Assembly: GCA_021234155.1 (NCBI GenBank)
Contig: JAJEKV010000023.1
Coordinates: forward strand, 5,851,945-5,915,944
DNA length: 64,000 nt
Direction of reading: 5' to 3'
Origin: Isoetes taiwanensis
Lineage: Eukaryota > Streptophyta > Lycopodiopsida > Isoetales > Isoetaceae
Part shown: positions 10,522 through 20,046 of the stretch, piece by piece
How the letters are laid out: each line of letters begins with the position of its first letter
Position numbering within the stretch: the stretch's first letter is position 1
Position numbers and translations under genes: made by a program
The notes under the pieces: model-generated
Told to the model about the DNA's origin: nothing
Database searches by the model: none
What the model saw: only the letters and a program-made list of their open reading frames with translations

Positions 10522-12062
10522 TGGGGGATGAGGGAGAATACCTTCTCCTTTCTATCGATCCTTCCTCTAGTGTTCTTAAGCACTTGAAAATGGAACTCAC
10601 ATGGAAATTCGGAATCAAGCACAAAATGACCATAGATGCCAGTTCCATGCCCATGTGTCAAGACACCTGCCAAGCTTACTTTCATCTGAAATGTGGTTTG
10701 ACAATGCTTGGGCAAAGGATCTAGCTTTGGCAAGAAAGTCTTGTGTTGGTCCATCTTATCATGAATTATACACAAATATCTGTCCGGCTACATTTGGGAA
10801 AATGTTCTCAACTATCAATACAGTTGTCTACATGATATTTGGTCTGATTGGTGATTGCAAATTGCTCCCTGATTGCCATCCTTTCTTTTTCTATTGCAGT
10901 TGATGCAAGTGTATCCTTCAGTTGAATACGGGTATTGCACTTTGAGAATGGCATTTGTTGCAAGACACACACGTCTGAAAAGTGAGTTTTCCATAACCTG
11001 CTAAAAGATGACTGAGAAAGAGGCCGACTCCAATAGTTTCTAGAATAGAGTTGACCTCTTTAAGGCACTCTTTTTGGATGTAATGTTGTGGCAACACGCT
11101 TTCGACCACTCGTACACCGTGCTCATTCACGTTGTACTTATGAGGCATAGATTGGAACATGTATCTCACAAAGATTTTGAAGGCTGCAATGGCCCTCAAA
11201 GTGTTTTCTCTAGGTTTCAAAGTCGCATTGCCATGCTAGAACAGTCTATGCCCTCTTCTAATCTGCTCCCAGTATCTGTAAAATGATGTCTTGCTCAGGC
11301 CAAGAATCCATCTTAATGCTCGCACACATACCCTCAGGCCCCTCAACTGATAAAGTAATATTCCCATGACTTCATCATAGAAAACATTTCTATACAAGGA
11401 GTAGATGAAATTAATCATGTCTTTTCAAGCTGTCCAATGTATTGGGACCTTATTTCAACAAGGTCATCCACACTATACGGAATTGTGCAATCTAGATTGT
11501 AACACTCTTGTCCCTTGACTGCTTCTAGGTTTTCTTTAGTTGCCGCCTTACTTTCAATCATTTGTAAACATCTCTCACTTCTAGCCCTTTTAGGCATCTT
11601 TGACTGCGGCGCTTCTTCCTTGGATGATAAACATCATTCTTTCTTTCTTTCTTGTACCATCTATTACAAGTTTTCCACATGGCCTGGGTTGGGCCTGAGG
11701 GTATATTCTTCAGATGGGTCTTCTAGGTTCTGATCATTCTTGTGTGTAATATGTGTAACTAGCCATCTTAGCTGAGATTGAGACTCGAGCAACCCAAAGC
11801 ACACAATGCAGTCACTGGAACCCCCCCGGGATATGATTGTATGAACTTGGATGAGAAGCTTTCTAATGCCAACATCCAGATGGTAATCTCCAAGCCTTTG
11901 ATCATTCACTATCAGATGGATCCACTGCAGTTATGATGCCGTTTGTGAAGATCGTCCCGTTGCATGGGTGCAGCAATAAGCAATCCATCTTCCTCTATTA
12001 GAGCCTATGGCAATGTTTCACATTTGCCTTGCTTGACTCGATTCTTCTTTCAACCGCTCCCT
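10522..12062 (-). pseudogene. Transposase-like protein, N-terminal block (copy A)
   Basis: From 12062 downward the minus strand encodes in several frames …SSDCIVCFGLLESQSQLRW…, …NLEAVKGQECYNLDC…, …VDDLVEIRSQYIGQLEK…, …NFIYSLYRNVFYDEV…, …VRALRWILGLSKTSFYRYW…, …FQSMPHKYNVNEHGV… and …HKTFLPKLDPLPKHCQ…. Each matches a plus-strand segment of copy B at 37.6-40.6 kb, so this is real ancestral coding sequence now broken by stops. CNLDCTI with VDDLVEIR, then a helix-turn-helix-like LGLSKTSFYRYW, suggests DNA binding ahead of the catalytic block. GCAGCCTTCAAAATCTTTGTG near 11175 is the empty site of copy B's retro-insertion. Confidence 0.6.
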
Positions 12063-12289
12063 ATATGAAAGAAGATTCCAAACACTAGACAAACCATATA
12101 ACCATTAACACTATAAAACAATAAAACTTAACACCATTATCACCATAAAACCATAACCATTAATACGAAGAAACAACAAACATTTTCACAATTAACACCA
12201 TAAAACCATTAAACCACACAACAATAAAACCATTAACATTATATACTATATAGCATTATAATAACAATAATAATATATAATATATTTAA

Positions 12290-12895
12290 ATCATGCCCCT
12301 TTTAGACCTTGAAGGTCATGGAGCAAATGGGTTACAACATTTGTCTTGTTTTTAACAAAAATAATCTATGAGATTCTATCTTTTTCATGTACGCGCCTAA
12401 AATATTTGGTGATATTTCTAACAGTGAGTGGAAATTGCTGAAACTAATGTCGAAAACATTTCTTTTCTACATGTAAGGGACTCTACAATGGCACCCGCCT
12501 CGTTATTGGGAACGTGCTATAGATGCGAGATTGTTACTGGAAAGAATATTGGAAGCAGAGTGTTCATATTTCATATCCCTTTGGTGCCTAATAATACAGA
12601 ACTCTCATTCCAATTTGAGCGCATGCAATTTTCGCTGCGTCTAGCTTTTGATATGGCAACTAACAAGTCCTAAGGCCAAACAATGAAAATGGTTGGTCTG
12701 TATTTGCCAAATCCAGTATTCGGTCACGAACAACTCTATGTGGCACTCTCAAGAGCTCAAGGAATCCAAGGCATAAGGGTGTTCATTGTACCAAAGGATG
12801 GAGATGCTCCCACAGACGCAAACAGATCAAGATTGAGATGTGTACAAATAACTCCTCTAAGTGTGAGTCTAATGCTTAAAAATCTCTACTTCTAA
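12290..12895 (+). pseudogene. Helitron-type helicase (PIF1-like) C-terminal remnant
   Basis: Translation from ~12428 gives …SLLGTCYRCEIVTGKNIG, RVFIFHIPLVPNNTELSFQF, …RMQFSLRLAFDMATNKS, stop, then GQT…VGLYLPNPVFGHEQLYVALSRAQ. This is the conserved end of eukaryotic Helitron RepHel helicases, with family motifs RxQFPvrLAFAMTINKSQGQT and VFSHGQLYVALSR. A nonsense codon (TAA) replaces the residue after NKS and the N-terminal Rep and helicase motifs are absent, so it is a fragment. It lies on the opposite strand to the element on its left. Confidence 0.8.
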
Positions 12896-12970
12896 CTTCT
12901 CTTTGTTCTCATTAATTTCTTCTACTTTCTTTCTTTTTCGTCTTACTTACTTACTTATTCATCCATGTAG

Positions 12971-13282
12971 ATGGTGCTTAGTTTGGTCTCGTGGTATGTC
13001 TTTGATCATCATGTTGCCAAATGCCTGAAGGATGACAAGAAGTATCATGTCATTAGTGTTACTTTTGTCATACATGCTCTTGGGTTCATGGTATCATTAG
13101 GAACGAAAATACCACGCTCATGTGAAATGGAAATTGAGGAGCTCATTGCAAAAGTCAAAGAAATATTTTGCACTGACGAAGTTGTCAAATTGGAGAATTG
13201 CATCCAACTTATTGATGACCTCCTATTTGCTCAAGTCTACCTAAGAGAACGTTGTTTACGCAGATGTGCTTTAAGAGAGGTA
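12971..13282 (+). pseudogene. Coding-like segment downstream of the helicase remnant
   Basis: A good acceptor (…TTCATCCATGTAG, ending ~12970) precedes an open stretch reading MVLSLVSWYVFDHHVAKCL…, …EMEIEELIAKVKEIF…, …LIDDLLFAQVYLRERC. It may be a further exon of the Helitron-borne transcript. I do not recognise a domain. A MITE begins at 13283, and the reading frame beyond it belongs to that element. Confidence 0.35.
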
Positions 13283-13535
13283 GGGGGCAAAAGTATCCTG
13301 GTGGGGTACAAAAGCAGGTGTCTGGACACATGCTGGCAGCACTCATATAGCACCCCGTATAGCAGTTTGTTTAGGGTGTTACTGGTACTAGCACATGGTA
13401 ATTAGGTAATCAATAGAAATATATAATAGCTCCAATGAATGACAAGTGGAATACTATGATAGAATAGTAGGTGCAAGGTGCTGATCTAAGTGCTGGTGTC
13501 GCGTTTTTTTGTACCCCACCAGCATACTTTTGGCC
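13283..13535. mobile_element. 253-bp MITE with TA target duplication
   Basis: The left end GGGGGCAAAAGTATCCTGG and the inverted right end GGCCAAAAGTATGCTGG (reverse complement of 13519-13535) continue as GTGGGGTACAAAA on both sides, giving ~30-bp terminal inverted repeats. TA flanks both ends (13281-13282, 13536-13537), the target of Tc1/mariner-type (Stowaway) elements. There is no coding content. Family assignment is inferred from the TA target and size. Confidence 0.7.
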
Positions 13536-13619
13536 TAGGTGGAGGATAGACTACATGTATCTACCTGTTGAATAATGCAATATTTTAACTAACCTCCAAT
13601 CATTTATTTTTATTATCAG

Positions 13620-14103
13620 ATGAGAAATGACACCGTGTATATTGGCATTTTGGTAGTAAAAGAACTCACCTGCATTGAATATATAATGGAACGCATTTTA
13701 GGGTCTACAAGTCGGTTTGTCCTAAGGCGGTATCTGATTTCATTATACGAGCCTATCTTGGGAATGCGCTGTCTTACGTGCTTGATAGTCGTGAGACATC
13801 GTGGGCAGTTCAAATCAATGACTCGCCCGTGCATTTCACTTTTACCCCAACTAAGATGTTATCTATCGGAGAAGTGAAGATATCACGTGAGCATCCAATA
13901 AAGTACAACATTAGGCCCTTGGTGATGTGCACTATATAGAGACGCATATTTAGAGTTCCATCATGAACTAAAATACGTCAATTATCTAAGACAAAACTTT
14001 TGTATTTCTATACCTATTTTTTGTTGATATACTTAGCTATTTCAAAGGGTAACATTTTGAGCATAAGTTTTGGATCCATCTTTCCAAATTTGTGTCTTTA
14101 TGC
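13620..14103 (+). other. Coding-like relic and dispersed repeat before the LINE
   Basis: At 13620-13940 the plus strand has relics of coding sequence in two frames (…VYIGILVVKELTCIEYI…; …IRAYLGNALSYVLDSRETSW…), not assigned. From ~13900 to 14103 it becomes a repeat beginning TTAGGCCCTTGGTGATGTGC and ending TTTTGGATCCATCTTTCC. The same repeat occurs uninterrupted at 63270-63530. The LINE at 14104 lies inside it. Confidence 0.45.
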
Positions 14104-14816
14104 AGGGGATAGAAAAATCAACGGAGGCAGAGAAGGAAAACATACGCCCCCTGATGTCTATACAACAGGGGCTGGAGAACAGACTGCAGAAGGAAGCTCT
14201 AAGAGCAGGCACGGTAGAAGGGAACCAGAACAGAGTAATAGGAAGAAACGAAAACGGGGGAAACGAAGAGCGAGCAACACAAGGTTCGGAGGCTGTGACA
14301 TAATATGCCTGACAGAGACTTGGGAGCATAACGTCAAAAGGCTGCCAGAGGAGGAAGGATACCAACTGCTCACGTGTTGGAAAGACAGGGAATTTAAAAT
14401 AGGGAGGGGGAGTGCAGGTTTGGCTTGTTATATAAAAAAGCAGTCACGATTAACAATGCATGTATGTTACATTAGGATATCAATAAAAGATATATGGTTT
14501 TGAGTATCCAAATGAAAAACAAACAAGATGTGGTTCGATAATTACATATTACCCCCCCGAGCGGTGATAAACTAGAACTGCTAGATCCGGGAGAGAATAT
14601 ACTTGAAATGGAAGGAACAAGGACCGGTGATTATAATAGGAGATCTAAATGCTAGAACCGGACAGAACAGGCCTGAGTAGTACACACGGATGAGATAGGG
14701 GGGCGAGGCGATTGTATCACGATGAGGGCAACGAGAGGTGAGAGAGGATCTGAGAAGATAAGGCAGAGGTCAATGCTAGAGGTGAATTACTGCTGGAAGT
14801 ATGCACGGCAACAGGG

Positions 14817-15617
14817 ATGATTATAGCCAATGGTGTGGGAAAATGGAGGGGATCAGGAGGCTTCACGAGTCAAAACACACATGGTAAGAGCATAGTGGAT
14901 TATATAATTGTGAACGAACAAGCAGCAAAAAAGATAGAAGGGCTGATGCTACAGGAATGGCCGACCGGGAGGAGGGAAAGCCATAGACCAGTTAAACTAA
15001 CAATCGGGCTAGGGGAGACGCCACAAAAAGACAGCACAGAAAGAAAGGAAGATAATAAAGACAAAGTGAAGATTCGGGCCCGTGAGACACACGCAGAAAC
15101 CTTCACCCAAATGATCAAGGAGGAAATGGGAGAATGGAACTGGGGAGAGCACAACGCAAGTGAGAATGGAAACACCCTAAATGACATCATGGTAAGGGTA
15201 GCAACAGAGGTGTTTGGGAAAAAGATCAAAATCAGGAAAAATAGGGCATTTAGAGCTTCAGTATGGTATGATGACGAGTGTAGGGAATACAAGAGGAAAG
15301 TAAGAAAACATAGGGGAAAGGAGACATACCGAGAAGAAAGGGCAGCATACATAAGATTACTGAAGAAGAAGAGATACAATAACCTGTTACAGCACCAATG
15401 GTACTTGGGGAAAATGCTGAAAAAACAGCCCCGAAGGTTTTGGAGAGGACTCAAAAATAAAGGAGGGGGAAGTAATGTGAAAGCAAAGAACGAACAAGAT
15501 GACATTGGAACCGAGGGATGGGAGAGTTACTTGGATAAATTATACAAGACAGGGGCACCTCCAAAGTATCGATACCACTACAGCATGATCAGGACAAACC
15601 ATGCTTCAACTTGCTAG
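14817..15617 (+). pseudogene. LINE ORF2 segment: endonuclease end and linker
   Basis: The longest open piece of the LINE starts at MIIANGVGKWRGSGGF…, contains the endonuclease C-terminal signature (HGKSIVDYIIVNEQ, then ESHRPVKLTIG, equivalent to SDHRPV) and continues as a Lys/Arg-rich linker (…YRKRK-like, …LKKKRYNNLLQHQWYLG…) leading toward the RT. The next ~570 bp are frameshifted. No start codon of its own is implied; the ATG is internal to ORF2. Confidence 0.7.
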
Positions 15618-16183
15618 GCGTAGGGGATGGCCCGACGAACGGGATGGCCAATCATAAAGCTCGATTTATCACGGACTCACCATGAATCTTTGAAGTGTGC
15701 GAATTAGAAATCGTGAAGCGCAGACGTGTTACGAACATTTTAACGGCATCATATATCTGAGGACTCCCAGCACGGATGGACATACAACGAGAGTCATACT
15801 TTTTACATAAGACGGGGAATAGAAAAGATCGAGGGAATTACGGAACAATAATGGTAAGCTCGATTTTTCGCAAAATGGTTTGGAAAGGTATTGGATAATA
15901 AACTAAAGAAATGGGCGTAAGAAGAAAATATGAGAGCACAGGGGCAAAGCGGGGGTTCAGACCGAGCACTCAACCACAGATCATCTAGTGACCCTACGGA
16001 TATTAATAGAGCGTAACAAATTGCGGGGAAAGAAAATAATCTGGCCGCTTTGTAGATTTCGAAAAAAGCATTCGATACTGATTCGAGAGAGAAGCCGCTA
16101 AAGAGATTGATGGACATGCAGCCCCAGAAATATGGTAGGATCGATAGCAAGACTATAATCTGTGACACCGGGGTAAAGCAGGG

Positions 16184-17133
16184 ATGCCCGTTATCCCCAA
16201 CCTGTTTGGAATATACATAGACGCACTACAGGGATACATAGCAAAGCGGAAGGGAGACGAGCATGCCCCAACGCTAGGAGACACGAAGGTACCAATAATG
16301 CTATCTACGGATGATCTTAGTATGATGGCAACAAAGAACAAAGGAATGCAATGCATCGCTCAAAATTCTAGAACAATTCGCGGAGGATCTGGTGACAAAT
16401 TGAATCTAGCAAAAACTAAGATAGTCATCTTTGGACACACAAGAAGGCATAAACCTTTTAAATATAAAGGTAACGAGATAGAGGAACCAAAATAATAGAT
16501 ATCTAGGGTATGACACGCATGCGGCCGCGTGGAAATGGACCAAAGGAGCCAATGCCAGATTTCAATCAGCTATAGGAAGCTACTTCAACATGAAAAACTT
16601 TTGTAACAGAAGTAGAATAACTGACTGGGATATCAAATGTTATCTATTCAGTGCAGTAATAGCCACCACCCAGTTATACGGAGCAGAAGCATGGGGGCCA
16701 GGTCTAACAGAGAGAAACTGGGAAAAGCAGGAAGGAATTCTTAGGCAATGGCAATGCAGTAAATTCGTGGTGAGGACAAACACACCACTAACAATCATGG
16801 TCCTCAAAACAAGGCGTAAAACCAATGGAAGTGAGAGCATGGGAGAGAACTATAAGATACCTGCTCAGAGATAACGCGGGAGACATACAAGGAAAACTGT
16901 CCAGCATTGCAATCACAGAATCAGCAAAATCACATATCCTCGAAAGCAAAGGATGGTTTAAGGAGGTGGCAACATGGACCAGACAAATGGGATTAAATCT
17001 GAGTGACCTAATAGAAGAGGGGCAGTGGAATGAGGAGTGGGCGAACCACAAAGAACAAGAGCATGGCCGCAAAGGCATCTGGGACCCAAGACAGATGATC
17101 GGCTCATGTGTTTTTAATCCGACCAACAAATAG
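16184..17133 (+). pseudogene. LINE ORF2 segment: RT palm/thumb and C-terminus
   Basis: Two overlapping-frame pieces (16184-16495 and 16590-17133) make up the RT palm with substituted active site, then …LNLAKTKIVIFGHTRRHK… and KYKGNEIEEP (thumb). Next come …DWDIKCYLFSAVIATTQLYG…, …SKFVVRTNTPLTIMVL… and …MEVRAWERTIRYLLRDNAG…. These follow the order seen in LINE ORF2 proteins. Loss of Tyr-Ala from YADD would abolish polymerase activity even without the frameshifts. Confidence 0.7.
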
Positions 17134-17746
17134 GACATCGATATACGGGGATAACTTATCGGGAAAAAAAGCGAAGGGACACGCTAGCCGATTTAGGATG
17201 GGAAGCCATGATCCGAGAATCGAAAAAGACGGTGGAGAGGGGTAGACAAGGGAAGGCGGGATATGCGGGAACCGCGGGGGAGAATAGAGGATGAGAACCA
17301 TATGATTAGTGATTGCCCGGACATACGGAGACATCGAGGGGACGAGATATAGGAATATAAGGTGGGGAGAACCAGTCCACAAGGCGATGAAGATGACGAA
17401 TCACTAAGTGATCTAGCGACGCCGATCCACGTAATGACTTGACCGGACCGAGAGAAGTACACAGTGAAAGAGGGCTTGTAATATGATCCGTACAAAACGA
17501 CTCATATAGCCTCACACAAATTGCTCAGCTAAAAGCTGATTGATAACGACGCATCACTGCACGGCCAAGAAGCCGAGGTAAAAGCGGGGTGCCGGTATTA
17601 AAAGGAAAAAGTCAGCCTTCCGAAAAGGCTACATTGTAACAGCGTGATGTGCTAGTAGCACCCTTTTAGGGAGCTCGCCCATGCTACACAAGTCCAGGGG
17701 CCTTATGGCACAAAGGACACAAATGTATTCTATTCTATTCTATTCT

Positions 17747-17890
17747 AAACCCCAATGTTCCTTATAAAGCAATGTTCCACTGTTTTGGATCCATCTTTCC
17801 AAATTTGTGTCTTTATAAACCCCAATGTTCCTTACAAAGCATTGTTCTGGTACTAAAATAATGTAGAAAGATAAAAATTAATGCATTAAT
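17747..17890. repeat. LINE target with ~70-bp tandem duplication
   Basis: Right of the LINE tail the segment AAACCCCAATGTTCCTTA…GTTCC occurs twice (17747 and 17817), the second time preceded by TTTTGGATCCATCTTTCC, which also stands immediately left of the LINE (14068-14102). The LINE therefore landed in, or generated, a short tandem duplication. This is the continuation of the repeat also found at 63270-63530. Confidence 0.55.
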
Positions 17891-17910
17891 AATAATGTTA
17901 TTAATAATAA

Positions 17911-17942
17911 CTAGAAACGTGTGCCCGGCGATGCCGGGCATT
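17911..17942 (-). mobile_element. Helitron 3' terminus (second Helitron)
   Basis: The reverse complement reads TGCCCGGCATCGCCGGGCA, then CACGTTT, then CTAG followed by T. A perfect 8-bp GC-rich hairpin with a short loop lies a few nt before CTAG, in the same layout as the Helitron at 7727. The element body must extend rightward from 17911. I could not find its 5' TC end, so only the terminus is annotated. Confidence 0.65.
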
Positions 17943-19514
17943 AACCATTGACGGCAGAATAGATAGAGGCAATGAAATGCATAGATAGAATGGAATGGAC
18001 TATTGGTACAATGTAACAGGTAGAATATCAAGGAAAGGATGGAATGGAACAGATAGATGGGATGAATATATTAATGTCATGGAGTATATAGGTATCATAG
18101 GTTTAGGGTGTTGGTCAATTACGAATTGAAAACAATAGTAGGTGTTTTTTCATCTACTATGGATTTTCACAAAGCCAAAATCTCAAATTGTGAGTGAAGT
18201 GCAGTGAAATTTTGTATTTATTGTGTAGTTGAGAGGTGGAACATGTATGAAGATATAGAGTGTAATTGGGATATGTGTAATTGGGAGGTGAAAGATGTAT
18301 GAAGATCTAGGGTGTGCGGCATGCAATTCCTACAACAATAAGGATGAGAAGCATATATTATTGTAAAGACCTAAGCGCTAACCTGCCACAGCTCCACAGA
18401 TTCGGGTTGCAAACAAATGGGACATCGTCACGAAAAGCTTTAAAGATGCAAACGAAGTTAGCATGTTATTACTCGCTTTTTTGTAGCAATTTTGTCCATG
18501 TTTATAAAGAAATATAAATAAAGAGAAATTTACACCAAAACACACGCGCACACTCGCACATACCTATGCATGCATGAACACAAAAGTCGAGATCTAAAAT
18601 TGTGTGCATGCTTGTGATGTGAAGCCAACAATACGATGATGATTGCTTTTGTATTCATAGGAGTTGGCGAGAGAACTTTTGATTATAAATGGCATTTTCA
18701 ATTGAGGGGTTGAACAGTACATAGGCTTGTCTGGCAAAAGTAATATTGTGCTACCATATTCCTAGAGGTTTCTTCTAGGCTAGTAAGGGCATGATGTAAA
18801 ATACATACCCGAGTTGGAGTGTGACAAATATGCAAAAGTATGGTTAACTTTTGGTGCATGAGAAATTTTTCTTGCATCATAAGTAATTCAAGATTTGCAT
18901 GTCCAGTATATATCTAGAAGTCATTCTCACATAAAAAATGTGGAATAAAATATGTAAATGTAACCGTGTTTGTAAATGTGATGGAGTGTCTATTATGAAA
19001 GGTGTAATGTTTAGGGATGACTGGCATTAGTCGTGGGCAAACGTGGAATGGAAGCAAATCATTGAAATTGTCTTCATGTTCAAAGGATGTAAGTTCATTT
19101 GAAACAAAGTCATGATATTCTATCTAAACATACAAACCCTAAAACCCTAAAATTTCCTTAACCCTAAATTCCTTATTCCTAAACAATGTCGGCTAGTGGG
19201 TTGTATTTGAGTGAATGCCAAGGGAGAGGTGATATTGCCAATGATGTTTCATCGAAAAGCAATGATATCATGGCATCATATACGTTCCAGCATACTCAAC
19301 ACGTCATATTGCCAAAGGTTGATGCAATAACCAGAAGCAGAGATTATGCAAACCTTATTTCTAAGTTGTTACATAATCACTAAAATTAACCTAGAGATTA
19401 ACAATGGAGACCAAGTAATTGCTATAGAAATTGTAAATTCTAGTGGATGTGCATTGTACTTGCAAGCCACCTTATCTTATTCTTGGTAGCCTTTTAATAT
19501 TTGGTTATTGTGTT
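17943..19514. other. AT-rich DNA, probable body of the Helitron ending at 17911
   Basis: No gene or recognisable protein motif is visible. A short run of plant-telomere-like units (AAACCCTAAAACCCTAAAAT…) occurs at about 19134-19175, too short and degenerate for a telomere. A possible relic ORF at 19186-19383 has no recognisable motif. Confidence 0.5.
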
Positions 19515-19625
19515 TGGTGATGGGGCCTAGTCCCCAGGTTCTAGATGGGTTGTTGCCCTTGCATGTGCCATCCCATAACCCGTTGGGTTCCCGTGGACGT
19601 AAAAAATCATTTTATCTTATCTTAT
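19515..19625 (+). mobile_element. 5'-truncated LINE: 3' end only, (TTATC)n tail
   Basis: The segment ends GGTTCCCGTGGACGTAAAAAA, then TTATC repeats. This matches the 3' end of the minus-strand LINE at 20047 (TCTCCGTGGACGTTAAAAAA then CTATT repeats), so it is the last ~110 bp of the same LINE family in plus orientation. Confidence 0.6.
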
Positions 19626-19741
19626 CTTTTCAGCTTGTAACATTTAAATCTATCTTATGCCTAAATAACAATGAATGGCATTGTATGAAAACGCCCATGG
19701 TTGAATTGGTTTCAACAAAAAGTCGTCATTAAAGTTACATT

Positions 19742-19807
19742 GCATAGCAATAGAATAGAATAGTTTTTTTAAAAGTTTTTTTTTTTTTTTTTTTTTTTGC
19801 ATAGCAA
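19742..19807 (-). mobile_element. Ultra-short LINE insertion (~48 bp) with 9-bp target duplication
   Basis: GCATAGCAA occurs at 19742-19750 and again at 19799-19807. Between them is only TAGAATAGAATAG, seven T, AAAAG and a 24-nt T run. In reverse complement this is a poly(A)/AAAAAACTATTCTATTC LINE tail. It appears to be an extreme 5'-truncated insertion of the (TATTC)n LINE family. Confidence 0.5.
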
Positions 19808-20046
19808 ATAGAACCTTAGCGTTTAAGTTATTAAACGTGATTGAGCCACTTGTACTATGTATATTGTTTGTTCATAAAAGTCTAGAAAAAAAATCATATT
19901 TTATTAAAAAGGAACAATGGCATTAAGAACAGGATCTAAAAGGTGATCTTTTGAATCATTCTAGAAAATGATAGGTTTTCAATATCTTGGACCAATCCTT
20001 ATATTGCCGAACAATACCCACTTTCCAACAGTCCCTAGCAAATAAG
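19808..20046. other. Short AT-rich spacer
   Basis: There is no coding potential or structured repeat here. It runs into the (GAATA)n tail of the minus-strand LINE at 20047. Confidence 0.5.

Larger units (their letters stand above)
3986..12270 (-). mobile_element. DUF7869-like transposase element, copy A, split by two later insertions
   Basis: This is one decayed element read on the minus strand in three blocks: 12270-10522, 7726-7235 and 4654-3986. The breaks are a Helitron (7727-10521) and a LINE (4655-7234). Joining the blocks gives ~2.7 kb. It begins with an AT-rich intron-like region full of ATGGTTTTATGGTG-type repeats (12080-12260) ending in a TTTCATATAG acceptor. Copy B at 37.3-41 kb is the inverted paralogue. 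The protein carries LDN and HTHxDID motifs that I associate with plant DUF7869/transposase-like proteins; that assignment is recalled, not searched. Confidence 0.6.
14104..17746 (+). mobile_element. LINE (non-LTR retrotransposon) with (TATTC)n tail, decayed
   Basis: Domains appear in order on the plus strand. Endonuclease: …CDIICLTETWEHNVKRLP… at 14290, PVIIIGDLNARTGQ near 14630 and DYIIVNEQ…RRESHRPV at 14900-15000. A basic linker runs to 15600. RT: QGCPLSP near 16180, FGIYIDALQGYI, and the active site as STDDL instead of YADDL (16307-16318). The C-terminus has GAEAWGPGLTERNWEKQE and an EDENH…DCPDIRR zinc-knuckle-like end (17290). The element ends with TATTC repeats (17725-17746). Numerous stops show it is dead. 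The pentanucleotide tail argues against a poly(A)-tailed L1. The clade is uncertain. Confidence 0.8.

Noticed and set aside
14900-15505. 201-aa minus-strand ORF with Phe/Ser-rich hydrophobic sequence
   Set aside because: It is the antisense shadow of the purine-rich LINE linker encoded on the plus strand.
19134-19180. Telomeric repeats (AAACCCTAAAACCCT)
   Set aside because: Only two or three degenerate units inside AT-rich DNA; not a telomere and too short for an interstitial telomeric block.
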